Positions 18,501-27,373 of a stretch of DNA of 64,000 nucleotides are shown one piece after another. The notes below the pieces were generated by a model, which was not told the origin of the DNA, searched no databases, and worked only from the letters and a program-made list of their open reading frames with translations. The translations under genes were made by a program, and so were the position numbers. Where the stretch lies: positions 27,231 through 91,230 of the forward strand of contig NZ_JAALJH010000033.1 of assembly GCF_011064615.1 (NCBI RefSeq), read 5' to 3'. The stretch is from Aquisphaera insulae. Its GTDB lineage: Bacteria; Planctomycetota; Planctomycetia; Isosphaerales; Isosphaeraceae. Within the stretch, counting starts at the first letter, position 1. Every line of letters starts with the position of its first letter.

Positions 18501-21500
18501 ATCCAGGTGGACCTCGCCCTCGCCTCGGCCTTCTCGGACGCCAATCCGAAGGTGGGCGACACGATCCGCTACGTCGTCACGCTGACCTCGCCGGGGACCG
18601 CGGACGCGGCCGGCGTGCAGGTCTCTGCGCCCCTGCCGGCGGGCCTGACGTTCGTCTCCGCCGCCGCCGGCGCGGGGACGTACGACTCGGGGTCGGGCGT
18701 CTGGACGGTCGGCTCCGTCGCCCACGGGTCGTCCACCGTCCTGACCATCCAGGCCAGGGTCGGCTCCGCCGCGACCACGAAGACGACGGCCACGGCCTCG
18801 CTCTCTCCGGCCCCGTCCGGCGACGCGGTCGCCGCCAATGATACCGCATCGGCCTCGCTCACCGCCCAGTCCGCCGACCTTGCCCTGGCGGGCACGGTGG
18901 ACGACGCGACGCCGAAGATGCAGACCACGATGACGTTCACCCTGACGGTGACGAACCGAGGGCCCGGCGACGCCACCAACATCGTCGTCCAGCATCAGCC
19001 GATCCCGAGCGGGCTCACCTTCGTGGGCATCAGCGGCGACGGCACCTACGTCCCGGGGACCGACACATGGAGCCTGGGCTCGACCGTCCTGAAGCCGGGC
19101 CAGTCGGCGACCCTGAGGATCCAGGCAAACCCGACCGACGCCGACCCGCACACCATCTCCGCGAGCATCGTCTCCTCGGACCAGTTCGACGGCGACGACT
19201 CCAACAACACGGCCTCGGTGCCGTTCGAGGCCCAGGAGGCGGAGCTCTCCGTCTCCACGGATGTGGACGACCCGGCGCCGAAGCCGGGCGAGACGGTGAC
19301 CATCACCGTCGTCGTGAACAACGCCGGCCCGGACGCCGCCACCAACGTCCGCGTCCAGACGGCGCTCCCGGCGGGGCTCAGTTTCGTCTCGGCGAGCGGC
19401 CCGGGGACCTACCGGACGGCCGACGGCGTCTGGGCCGTCGGCGGCCTTCCGGCCGGCGCTACCGGGACCGCGACGCTGACGATCAAGGCCGTCGCCACCG
19501 GCCCGACGGCCGGCGACTTCACCGGGTCCTTCCTGACGCAGGAGCAGTACGACTCGAACCCGGCCGACGACTCCGCCTCGATCTTGATCGCCCCGTTGTC
19601 GGCCGCCCTCTCCGTCGCAACCTCCGTGGACTTCGATCGCCCGAACGTCGGCGACCTGATCACGACCTCGGTCACCGTGACCAATGCCGGGCCGGACGCG
19701 GCCGGCAACCTCGTCGTCCACGTCGCCATACCGGCCGGGACGACGCTCGACACCCCGAACATCCCCGGGGGGACGACGTATGACCCGGTCGACGGCACGT
19801 GGACCATCCCCGGCCTCGCGTCCGGAGGGTCGGCCACCCTGGCGATGAAGCTCCTCGTCGTGGACCCGATCGTCAAGCCGTTCGCCGCGGCGATCCAGGC
19901 CGTGGACGCGTTCAACACGGACCCCGCCCACGCGACGTCCTCCGTCTCGATCACCCCGCAGCAGGCCGACCTCTCCCTCGCCGCCACGGCCGACGTGACC
20001 CGTCCGAATGCGAACCAGGTCGTCACGTTCACATTCACGCTCAACGACCTCGGCCCCGACCCGGCGACGAATGTCTCGGTCTCGATCCCGATCCCCGCCG
20101 GCTACACGTTCAGCTCCTCGTCCGCGACCGCGGGCTCGTACGACTCGGAGAGCGGCGTCTGGACCGTCGGTATGGTCGATCCGGGAACCCCCGTCGTCCT
20201 GACCCTCCAGGCGGCCGTGACCGCGTCCAGCGTCCCGCCGATGGTCGCGACGATCGCCGGGGCCGACCAGTTCGACGCCAGTCCCGCCAACAACTCGGCC
20301 AGCGTCTTCATCAAGCCGAAGACGGTCGACCTGGTCGTCGGCAAGGTCGTTGGCAACCCGACTCCGAACGTCGGGGACACCGTCACCTACACGATCGTCG
20401 TCAAGAACGGCGGCAACGACGACGCGACCGGCGTGAGCGTCGCGGATCTCCTCCCCACCGGGATGAACTATGTCTCCTCCGCGGGCGACGGCAACTACGA
20501 CATCGCGACCGGAATCTGGAGTCTCGGATCCATCGCCAAGGGGGGCGAGGCGACGCTGAATGTCCTCGTGACCGTCGACACCGGATTCTCGACGGTTAAC
20601 ACCGCGAGCGTCGCCACGGTCGATCAGTTCGACCTCCACTCCGCGAACGACGGAGCGACGACGACGGTTGATCCCCAGCAGGCCGACCTCCTGCTCACGG
20701 CCGTGGTGGACGACCCGAGCCCCCTGCTCGGCCAGGTCGTCACATTCACGGTCGACCTCAAGAACCTGGGCAAGGATGACGCCAGCGGCGTCGCCGTGAC
20801 GGTCACGCTCCCCGCGGGCCTCGCGTTCGACTCGGCCGATGCCCCGGCCGGCACCTCGTTCGACCCGGCGACCGGCATCTGGACGATTGGAGCCATCGAG
20901 GTCGGAGAGACGACGACGCTGACCCTCACGGCAACGGTCATCTCGACGGACGTCTCCACGCTCTCCGCCGCGGTCACCGCCGACGACCAGTTCGACCCGA
21001 ACGTCAACGACGACTCGGCCACGGCGACCGTCCACGCGCAGACGGCCGACCTCGGCCTGAAGTTCACGATCGACGATTCGCGACCCGCGAGAGACCAGGT
21101 CGTCACCGCCCGGCTCGACCTGAGGAACGCCGGCCCGGACGACGCCACCGGCACGACCGTCGCGTTGCCCATCCCCGCCGGCTTCGAGGTCGTCTCCTCC
21201 GATCCCGCGGCGGGCACTTATGATCAGGCCACCGGGACCTGGACGGTGGGCACCCTGGCCGCGGGGAGCACGACCCGGCTCACATTGAAGCTGAAGACGA
21301 TCGCCGGCGACCCGATCACGCTCAATGCCCAGGCGGCCTCCGACCAGGTCGACCCGGCCCCGGACGACGACAACATCGCGGCCATCGTCACGCCGCTGCT
21401 GGCCGATCTCTCCGTCGCGATGGCCGTCGACATCGACCGGCCGAACTCCGGCCAGGTCGTCGCGTTCACGGTCACCCTCACCAACGCCGGCCCGGACGAC

Positions 21501-24107
21501 GCGACGAACGCGGCCGTGCAGGCCCTCCTGCCCGCCGGCCTGGCCTACGTCGGCTCGCAGGCGACTCGCGGGTCGTACGACCCGAACACCGGCGGCTGGA
21601 CGCTCCCCGACGCCCCGGACGGCTCGACGAGCGTCCTCACGATCTGGGCCCGCGTGACGTCCCCCTCGCCCGCGACCCTCACCGCGACGGTCCTCCGCTC
21701 CGATGCCTTCCACCCCGGCGAGGGGACCCTGCTCGCCTCCGCGACCGAGACGCCCCGCTCGGCCAATGTCCAGGTCACCACGTCCGTGGACGACCCCCAT
21801 CCGAACGTCGGCGACCTCGTCACGGCGACCGTGACCGTCTCCAACCTCGGCCCCGACGGGGCCACCGGCGTGACCGTGGACAGCATCATGCCCTCGGGCG
21901 TCGTCCCCATCGGCTATACGACCGAGCAGGGGGAGTTCGTCCCGCTCACCGGCCGATGGTCCGTCGGCGAGATCCCGGCCGGCGCGTCCGTGACCCTCAC
22001 CTATCAGTTCCGGATCACCGGCCCGGACGCAATCGCCGTGACGACCTCCGTGGAGTCGCTCGACCAGTTCGCCGCCGCGGCCTCGCCCCCCGCGACGGCC
22101 GAGGTCACGGCACAGGCGGCGGACGTCGGCCTGACGATCACGCCAGGCGCCTCGAAGCTGAACGTCGGCGACGTCGTGACGTTCTCGATCGTGGCCACCA
22201 ACGTCGGGCCCGATGCGGCGACCTCGCTGCGGATCTCCACCGTGCTGGGCGCGGGCCTCTCGTACGAGCCGATCGATGCTCCCATCGGCACCACCTTCGA
22301 CCCGACCACCGGCGACTGGATCATCCCCAGCCTGGCCGCCAATTCGTCCATCACCCTCCAGCTCCGTGCCGTGGCGACCGCGCCGGGCACCCTGACCGCG
22401 ACCGCGGCGGTCGCGGGGATGGACCAGTTCGATCCGACCACCGGCGACCAGAGCGTGCAGGCCTCGGTCCAGACGAAGCAGGTCAACCTGTCCCTCGCCC
22501 AGGAGGTGGACGACGCCGCGCCGAAGGCCGGGGCGATCGTCACGTCCACGGTCACGGCAAGCAACGCCGGCCCGGACGACGCCACCAACGTCGTGATCCA
22601 CCAGCCCCTGCCGGACGGCATGGAATGGGTCTCCAACGGGGCCGACGGCGCGACCTACGACCCGACCACCGGCGACTGGACCATCCCCGTCATCCCGGCC
22701 GGCGAGAGCGTCGTCCTCACGCTCCGGGCCCGGGTGACCGCCCCCGGAGAGAAGTCGCTGACGGCCGAGCTGGGCTCGGTCGCCGAAGAGGACCCCGACA
22801 CCGTCTCGCCCGCCGTCTCGACCGTCACCCCTCAAGGCGTGAACGTCTCCGTCACGACCGTCGTGGACAGCAGCCGGCCCGACTCCGGCCAGCTCGTCGA
22901 GATCACGATCACCGCGACCAACATGGGCCCGGACACGGCGACCGGCGTGACCGTCGCCACGTCGCTGCCGGCCGGCCTGGCGTTCGCCTCCGCCGACGCG
23001 GCCGGGGGGACATACGACGCGACGATCGGCACCTGGACGCCTGCGCCGATAGCGGCCGAAGGCTCTCAGGTACTCCACCTGTGGGCCCGCGCGATCGCCG
23101 CCGGGACCGAGATCGCCTCGGCGCACCTGGCCTCGGTGGACCAGTTCGACGCGACCACGAACGATGATTCGTCGTCCGTCACCCTCGCCCCGCATCAGGT
23201 CGATCTCTCGATCCGCCTGGAGGGCCTGCCGGTCGAGGTCAACATCGGCGGCCGGAATGCTCTGCGAGTCGTCGTCTCCAACGCCGGGCCCGACGACGCC
23301 ACCGGCGTGGGACTGCCGGTGACGATCCCCGCCGGATTCCACCTCGTCGCCCACACCGACGGCGCAGGCTCGTTCGACCCGAGGACCGGCATCTGGACCG
23401 TCGGCGACCTCCCCTCGGGCGGCTCGGTCGTGCTGACGCTGAGCCTCGAGGCGATCTCCTCCGGCACGCTCCAGGTCGCCGCCGGCCCCGCGACATCGAG
23501 CCAGTTCGGCTCCGGAGAGGCCATCGCATCCGCCAGCACGGTCTCGAATGAGTCCGGGCCGACGACCCCAACGAATCCGACGAATCCGACCACGCCAACC
23601 AACCCGACGACGACGATGGGCAGCCTTGCGGGCGTGGTCTACCTGGACCGCAATCGCAACGGCGTCTACGATTCGGGCAAGGACCTGGGAGTGGCCACGA
23701 TCAAGGTGATCCTGGTCGGGTCGGACGCCCAGGGCCATGCCGTCCGGATCACGACGACCACGGCGGCCGACGGCTCGTTCGTCTTCCCGGACCTCCAGCC
23801 TGGGACCTATTCCGTCGTCGAGCAGGCCCCCTCGCGCTACTTCCGGTCGACCCGCGCGGCGGTCGGCACGCTCGGCGGTACGGCCGTCGGCGGCGTGCAG
23901 GTCGCCCAGGTGACCGTCTCCGCCGGCTCCTCGGGGACCGGCTACAACTTCGCCACCCTGCCGCTTCCCGGCTGCCGGATGAACGGCCTGGTCCGCACCG
24001 CCCATCCCAACACCTACCCCCGCGGCCCGATCCTTGCCAGGTTCTTCCCCGTCGCCCCCGCGACGCGGAAGGCACAGATCCATCGGGCGGCCACCCATCG
24101 GGGTTGA
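15585..24107 (+). CDS. Giant surface protein with about 18 DUF11 repeats and an SdrD B-like domain
   Basis: A 2840-residue exported or surface protein. The start (ATG 15585) gives a basic leader followed by ARLEPRMMPAV, a degenerate form of the planctomycete LEPR-type N-terminal motif. Residues about 45-345 form a beta-rich domain (EAGWSLVVVYGDPSATPRN), then a first divergent repeat to about 495. About 18 DUF11 repeats of about 120 residues follow (498-2655), each opening with a form of ADLSLxxxVDxxxPxxGD and containing the (D)LPAG...Y..A.G...G.W..G..... core. A Thr/Asn/Pro linker (near 2665) leads to one SdrD B-like domain (VYLDRNRNGVYDSGKD, near 2680). The last 45 residues look unstructured and carry no visible sorting signal. 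Likely an adhesin or cell-envelope stalk. Confidence 0.93.
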   Translation: MIHPRRTPRSVRKSNRRAIPMADQARLEPRMMPAVITPFAVRFSTNANGDIVFAANTLMTAPGNGSASVNARNGTGSSVNNNDFSQVFVDVDSDGSTFNSSTANLSLPAGGSVLFAGLYWGAESSSSSRSKVLFKAPGASGYSTVTGTVIGSTSDGDYQGFADVTATVRAAGSGTYGVANVQATTGSDQEAGWSLVVVYGDPSATPRNLTVFDGFAVVDSRTPNVTIPISGFKAPLTGTVNASLGFVSYEGDLGFTGDAVKFNGTTLSDAQNPADNFFNSTISNRGTLVTAKNPNYVNQMGMDADIITKSGLIANGATSASIALTTGGETYYPGVVTTAIDLYAPIINVAKSVVDLNGGGVEPGDVLEYTDTISLTAGEAATQFVYTNPIPSNTTFQAGSLSIGGTSKTDATGDDQADYQAALSQIVYRLGTGATSSAGGTLAVGQSVTVKYRVVVNGTALNGDVVDSQGSASFVGQSTGASLTATSNDVQKVVAREEDLALTQTVDDPNPQVGQTIQIRLSIVNSEDVFVSGITVNDLLPAGLTYVSSSPAAGTTYDPTTGVWNVGGVDGLSPVTLTIYAKVVGTSALTNTASITASGAPDSDTANNTAAVTITPQVADLSLAKSVTVAKPNVGDTVTFTTTVTNLGPTAAANVTIQDALPAGFTFVNASGGSYDAGTWSLSSVPVGTTTLTIKAVVASPSASTMTAKVLSSSTYDPTSSNNTATVSVTPQQVDVAITKAVNIARPNVGGTVVLTTRVRNLGPDAASGIVVLSPVGAGLSIAAVSAPAGTAYNQATGLWTVGSLAASGELVLAITATVSSPDLITSSASLSYVDQYDTASADDTSSVTVTPQSADLAPTIAISSSSPVAGQDVTLTVQVTNTGPDAATNVRIAEALPASFQYVSSSADAGTYSSATNVWSLASIPSGQTRTLTIVAKVLFAGSATSVASVSASDQYDPNAGNNSASVTSSAIQVDLALASAFSDANPKVGDTIRYVVTLTSPGTADAAGVQVSAPLPAGLTFVSAAAGAGTYDSGSGVWTVGSVAHGSSTVLTIQARVGSAATTKTTATASLSPAPSGDAVAANDTASASLTAQSADLALAGTVDDATPKMQTTMTFTLTVTNRGPGDATNIVVQHQPIPSGLTFVGISGDGTYVPGTDTWSLGSTVLKPGQSATLRIQANPTDADPHTISASIVSSDQFDGDDSNNTASVPFEAQEAELSVSTDVDDPAPKPGETVTITVVVNNAGPDAATNVRVQTALPAGLSFVSASGPGTYRTADGVWAVGGLPAGATGTATLTIKAVATGPTAGDFTGSFLTQEQYDSNPADDSASILIAPLSAALSVATSVDFDRPNVGDLITTSVTVTNAGPDAAGNLVVHVAIPAGTTLDTPNIPGGTTYDPVDGTWTIPGLASGGSATLAMKLLVVDPIVKPFAAAIQAVDAFNTDPAHATSSVSITPQQADLSLAATADVTRPNANQVVTFTFTLNDLGPDPATNVSVSIPIPAGYTFSSSSATAGSYDSESGVWTVGMVDPGTPVVLTLQAAVTASSVPPMVATIAGADQFDASPANNSASVFIKPKTVDLVVGKVVGNPTPNVGDTVTYTIVVKNGGNDDATGVSVADLLPTGMNYVSSAGDGNYDIATGIWSLGSIAKGGEATLNVLVTVDTGFSTVNTASVATVDQFDLHSANDGATTTVDPQQADLLLTAVVDDPSPLLGQVVTFTVDLKNLGKDDASGVAVTVTLPAGLAFDSADAPAGTSFDPATGIWTIGAIEVGETTTLTLTATVISTDVSTLSAAVTADDQFDPNVNDDSATATVHAQTADLGLKFTIDDSRPARDQVVTARLDLRNAGPDDATGTTVALPIPAGFEVVSSDPAAGTYDQATGTWTVGTLAAGSTTRLTLKLKTIAGDPITLNAQAASDQVDPAPDDDNIAAIVTPLLADLSVAMAVDIDRPNSGQVVAFTVTLTNAGPDDATNAAVQALLPAGLAYVGSQATRGSYDPNTGGWTLPDAPDGSTSVLTIWARVTSPSPATLTATVLRSDAFHPGEGTLLASATETPRSANVQVTTSVDDPHPNVGDLVTATVTVSNLGPDGATGVTVDSIMPSGVVPIGYTTEQGEFVPLTGRWSVGEIPAGASVTLTYQFRITGPDAIAVTTSVESLDQFAAAASPPATAEVTAQAADVGLTITPGASKLNVGDVVTFSIVATNVGPDAATSLRISTVLGAGLSYEPIDAPIGTTFDPTTGDWIIPSLAANSSITLQLRAVATAPGTLTATAAVAGMDQFDPTTGDQSVQASVQTKQVNLSLAQEVDDAAPKAGAIVTSTVTASNAGPDDATNVVIHQPLPDGMEWVSNGADGATYDPTTGDWTIPVIPAGESVVLTLRARVTAPGEKSLTAELGSVAEEDPDTVSPAVSTVTPQGVNVSVTTVVDSSRPDSGQLVEITITATNMGPDTATGVTVATSLPAGLAFASADAAGGTYDATIGTWTPAPIAAEGSQVLHLWARAIAAGTEIASAHLASVDQFDATTNDDSSSVTLAPHQVDLSIRLEGLPVEVNIGGRNALRVVVSNAGPDDATGVGLPVTIPAGFHLVAHTDGAGSFDPRTGIWTVGDLPSGGSVVLTLSLEAISSGTLQVAAGPATSSQFGSGEAIASASTVSNESGPTTPTNPTNPTTPTNPTTTMGSLAGVVYLDRNRNGVYDSGKDLGVATIKVILVGSDAQGHAVRITTTTAADGSFVFPDLQPGTYSVVEQAPSRYFRSTRAAVGTLGGTAVGGVQVAQVTVSAGSSGTGYNFATLPLPGCRMNGLVRTAHPNTYPRGPILARFFPVAPATRKAQIHRAATHRG

Positions 24108-24165
24108 GTCCGCCTGGAAAGGGCCCGCACCGCGCAACGTCGCTGCTTCTCGTTGAAAACACGAG

Positions 24166-24450
24166 GGCTCAAGATGGATTCCCGGGGGGTGGCACCGTCC
24201 TGAAGGTCCAGGTGTCGAGATCGGAGGAACTTGACAATCGGCATGGAGCTGAGGGGGGTGGCCGTGGTGGAAGCGCAGCGACACCATGGCGAGGCAAGCT
24301 GTGGCGCCGGACGGACTTTGCGCCCGGGCCACGGCGGTCCCGTGGTGTTCCACCACGGCCACCCGAAGGCTCTGCACGGCTGCAAAGAGTCTCCGGCGCT
24401 GCCATCGCGATTCGAGATGGTGCCCCCCCCCCTGGAATCCATCTTGAGCC
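24166..24450. mobile_element. MITE-like element with terminal inverted repeats and 8-bp target duplication
   Basis: The ends carry a perfect 17-bp inverted repeat (24166-24182, GGCTCAAGATGGATTCC; complement at 24434-24450). An 8-bp direct repeat AACACGAG flanks the element exactly (24158-24165 and 24451-24458), as expected of a target-site duplication. A second perfect 17-bp inverted repeat lies inside (24256-24272 and 24349-24365), so the 285-bp unit folds into a long imperfect hairpin centred near 24308. It has no coding frame. Termini starting with GG and an 8-bp duplication occur in families such as ISL3 and IS1595, but I cannot assign one. It sits between the giant gene and the sigma remnant. 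Confidence 0.88.
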
Positions 24451-24515
24451 AACACGAGAATCATGGAATCGGCCAGCCCCTTGCCGGCAATATGGTCATC
24501 AAAGGGAGGCTGACC

Positions 24516-24835
24516 ATGGGAAGGCAATCGGTACTGGCGGCGGGACCGCTCGACGTCCTGGGGCCGATCGGGCCGCTCTTCCGAGAGGGATCGACGGACG
24601 TGCTCTCGGACGAGGAGCTGCTCGATCACTTCCTCCGCGATCGTTCCGCGGGGCCGTGGTTGTTCGGCGTCTGCCGGCGGATCGCCGTACGGGCTCGCGC
24701 GGACGACCTGCGGCGGAAGGCTCGCGAGCGGAGGGCGCCGAGGTGCGATCCGACACACGCGAAAGGATCGCCGCGCCTGCCGAAGACTCCTGGCGGGAGG
24801 CCTGGCCCGAGCTGTATGAGGAGCTCGATCGCGGT
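24516..24835 (+). pseudogene. Decayed ECF sigma-factor gene
   Basis: The ATG at 24516 follows a good AAGGGAGG site and opens with the N-terminus usual in planctomycete ECF sigma factors (VLSDEELLDHFLRDR). It then jumps straight to the end of region 2 (PWLFGVCRRIAVRARADD, about 24651-24705), so about 60 codons of the middle are missing. Near 24745 the sigma-like reading continues in the +1 frame (EVRSDTRERIAAP, then WREAWPELYEELDR) and stops just before region 4 should begin. Two deletions and one frameshift make it non-functional. The remnant lies in frame with the hydrolase downstream, which creates a misleadingly long open frame. Confidence 0.78.
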
Positions 24836-24851
24836 CGAAGGGGGACGTCCG

Positions 24852-26015
24852 ATGACGCGCCGGATGATCGTGGCCATCGCCGTGGCCCTGTTCTCGATCT
24901 TCGCAGCAACCTCGCGTGGCGAGGGCCGAGGGGCGGCCCCCGACGACGTGCCGGAGGTGCTCGTGTCGGCTTTCGTCCCGCCTGCCCTGTTCCGGGATGA
25001 CCTGGGGCCGTACCGATCGCCGCTGCTTCGGAACGACGGGAAACTCGTCCGCGACGCGGGCGACTGGCGGAGGCGACGGGAGGAGATCCTGGCGACCTGG
25101 CACGGGTTCATGGGGGCCTGGCCGCTGCTGATCGAGCGGCCCCGGGTCGAGGTCCTGGGGGTGGAGCGCCGGGATCGATTCGAGCAACGCCGGGTGAGGG
25201 TCGAGGTGGCCCGGTCGCGCACGATGGATGGCTACCTGCTCGTGCCCGATCGCGAGGGCAAGGGCAAGGGCGAGGGGAAATGCCCGGCCGTGCTCGTCGT
25301 CTACTACGAGCCGGAGACCGCCATCGGCCGGGGCAAGGCGGGCCGCGACTTCGCCGTTCATCTGGCCGGGCGGGGGTTCGTCGTTCTGTCGCTGGGCATC
25401 CCCCCCGACCAGATCACCCCCGGCCAGGGGGGTTATCCGGAGATCCAGCCGCTCTCCTACCTCGCCTATGTGGCGGCCAACGCTTACGAAGCGCTGGCCG
25501 GGATGCCGGACGTGGATGCGGACCGTGTCGGCGTGATGGGCCATTCCTACGGCGGTAAGTGGGCGATGTTCGCCTCCTGCCTCTACGAGAAGTTCGCCTG
25601 CGGGGTCTGGTCCGACCCCGGCATCATCTTCGATGAGTCCCGTCCGAACGTCAATTACTGGGAGCCCTGGTATCTGGGCTGGGAGCCCGGCCGGACGCGC
25701 CCGCGAGGCGTCCTCACCCCGGAGAGCCCCCGCATGGGCGCCTACAAGAAGCTCGTCGAGGCGGGCCACGACCTGCACGAACTGCACGCGCTGATGGCGC
25801 CCAGGCCCTTCCTCGTCTCCGGCGGCTCGGAAGACCCGCCCGAGCGGTGGCGGGCGCTGAACCATGCCGCCGCCGTCGACCGGCTCGTGGGCCGAGATCA
25901 CGGCGTCGCGATGACCAATCGCCCCGGACACGACCCGACCGAGGAGTCGAACGAGCAGATCTATCGGTTCCTTGAATACGTCCTGAAGCCTGCCGGTAGG
26001 GCTCGGGAACGGTAG
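24852..26015 (+). CDS. Exported alpha/beta hydrolase (acetyl-xylan-esterase/dienelactone-hydrolase-like)
   Basis: A 387-residue alpha/beta hydrolase with a signal peptide (MTRRMIVAIAVALFSIFAA). The nucleophile elbow is GHSYGG (after RVGVM). A likely acid lies in VSGGSEDPPERW and the His in NRPGHDPT, in the right order for the triad. The region after the elbow (SDPGIIFDESRPNVNYWEPW) is typical of a planctomycete hydrolase group related to acetyl-xylan esterases. A poly-lysine/glycine patch (GKGKGEGK) interrupts a loop near residue 138. Substrate is probably an acylated polysaccharide, by analogy only. I chose ATG 24852 because everything in frame upstream belongs to the sigma-factor remnant. 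Confidence 0.85.
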   Translation: MTRRMIVAIAVALFSIFAATSRGEGRGAAPDDVPEVLVSAFVPPALFRDDLGPYRSPLLRNDGKLVRDAGDWRRRREEILATWHGFMGAWPLLIERPRVEVLGVERRDRFEQRRVRVEVARSRTMDGYLLVPDREGKGKGEGKCPAVLVVYYEPETAIGRGKAGRDFAVHLAGRGFVVLSLGIPPDQITPGQGGYPEIQPLSYLAYVAANAYEALAGMPDVDADRVGVMGHSYGGKWAMFASCLYEKFACGVWSDPGIIFDESRPNVNYWEPWYLGWEPGRTRPRGVLTPESPRMGAYKKLVEAGHDLHELHALMAPRPFLVSGGSEDPPERWRALNHAAAVDRLVGRDHGVAMTNRPGHDPTEESNEQIYRFLEYVLKPAGRARER

Positions 26016-26167
26016 GCGAGGAGGCGTTCGACCGGGGATCGGGCCATCAACGAGGTTCGAGCCGTCCTTTCCTCGCCGTCAGCTTCTCCTTAGAATGCTC
26101 CCAGAGCCGGACGGGGGGGGACCTCGATCGGCGACCGCGCAGGCCGGCCGTGGGGATCTTCGGGACG

Positions 26168-27316
26168 ATGCTGCCGATTCACGACGCAACCCCTGAAGAG
26201 AGAAGAACATCGACCATCGCCCGGCGTCCCCTCCTCGATGCCTCCGCGGAGGACCTGCGGACCTGGGTCGAGGCCCGTGGCCACAAGGCGTTCCGGGCCC
26301 GGCAGGTGAGGCAGTGGGTGATCGACCGGCGGGCGGAGTCGTTCGAGGGGATGACGGACGTCCCCCTGGCGCTCCGGCGGCAGCTCGACGAGGAATGGGT
26401 CGTCTTCGGGACGAAGGTCGCGTTCCACGGCGTCTCGCCCGACGGCACGGACAAGCTGCTGCTGGAATGCGCCGACGGCAAGCGGATCGAGTGCGTCCTG
26501 ATGGCGGAGGACCGCCGCCACACGATCTGCATCAGCACCCAGGTCGGCTGCGGCATGGGCTGCGTCTTCTGCGCCAGCGGGCTGAAGGGCGTGGAGCGGA
26601 ACCTGTCGAAGGGGGAGATCCTCGAGCAGGTGATCCGGCTCCGCAACCTGCTGCCGGCCGGGGAGTCGCTCACGAACATCGTGGTCATGGGGATGGGCGA
26701 GAGCCTGGCGAACCTGGACAACCTGATCGCCGCGCTCGACGTGGTCTGCTCGCCCGAGGGCCTGGGCATGGGCCAGCGGCGGGTGACCATCTCCACGGTC
26801 GGCCTCCCCGCCAAGATCCGCGAGCTCGCCGCGCTCGACCGGCAGTATCACCTGGCGGTCTCGCTCCACGCGCCGACGGAGGCCCTCCGCAACGAGCTCG
26901 TCCCGGTGAACGAGAAGATCGGCCTCACCGCCGTCCTGGAGGCGGCCGACGACTACTTCCGGGCCACCGGCCGGCAGGTGACCTACGAGTACGTCCTGCT
27001 CCACGGCCTGAACGACCGGCCCGGCGACGCCGAGGCGCTCGGCTCCCGCCTCAAGGGCCGCAAGGCGCACGTCAACCTGATCCCCTATAATCCCGTGGCC
27101 GGCCTCCCCTTCGAGCGGCCGACGCCGGAGGCGATCCGGCGGTTCGTGGAGATCGTCCGGGGGCGAGGGATCAGCGTCACCGTGCGGAAGACCAAGGGCC
27201 GGGCCATCGACGCCGCCTGCGGCCAGCTCCGCCGCCGGCTGGACGAGTCCGTCTCCGCCGTGCCGATTTCGGCGGCGACGGCGGATGTTCCCGGGACCGC
27301 GATTGGGATAGAGTGA
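26168..27316 (+). CDS. rlmN: Radical-SAM 23S rRNA/tRNA methyltransferase RlmN
   Basis: A 382-residue RlmN/Cfr-family enzyme, which methylates C2 of adenosine 2503 in 23S rRNA and A37 in some tRNAs. The radical-SAM cluster motif is CGMGCVFC (Cys at 128, 132, 135). GMGES (SAM binding) follows, and the C-terminal catalytic Cys is in AIDAACGQL (about 351). The N-terminal helical RNA-binding domain is present (EDLRTWVEARGHKAFRARQVRQWV with usual QW). Length and motifs are typical of RlmN. ATG 26168 is used; a GTG at 26150 is possible. The last 30 residues are an unconserved tail. An ECF sigma gene follows 57 bp downstream on the same strand. Confidence 0.93.
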   Translation: MLPIHDATPEERRTSTIARRPLLDASAEDLRTWVEARGHKAFRARQVRQWVIDRRAESFEGMTDVPLALRRQLDEEWVVFGTKVAFHGVSPDGTDKLLLECADGKRIECVLMAEDRRHTICISTQVGCGMGCVFCASGLKGVERNLSKGEILEQVIRLRNLLPAGESLTNIVVMGMGESLANLDNLIAALDVVCSPEGLGMGQRRVTISTVGLPAKIRELAALDRQYHLAVSLHAPTEALRNELVPVNEKIGLTAVLEAADDYFRATGRQVTYEYVLLHGLNDRPGDAEALGSRLKGRKAHVNLIPYNPVAGLPFERPTPEAIRRFVEIVRGRGISVTVRKTKGRAIDAACGQLRRRLDESVSAVPISAATADVPGTAIGIE

Positions 27317-27373
27317 TGAGGCAGGTCGCGGCCTTTCGGGGTGGCCGCCGGTGACGAGTGGGGAAATGCCTGA

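Noticed and set aside
24231..24851. In-frame N-terminal extension of the hydrolase
   Set aside because: It crosses the MITE and the sigma remnant; a signal peptide starts at ATG 24852, so this is not part of the protein.
18402..25931. Minus-strand open frame of about 2500 codons
   Set aside because: It is antisense to the DUF11 repeats, runs through the MITE and the hydrolase, and has repeat-driven, Asp/Gly/Arg-rich translation. It is a by-product of high G+C codon bias in a repetitive gene.
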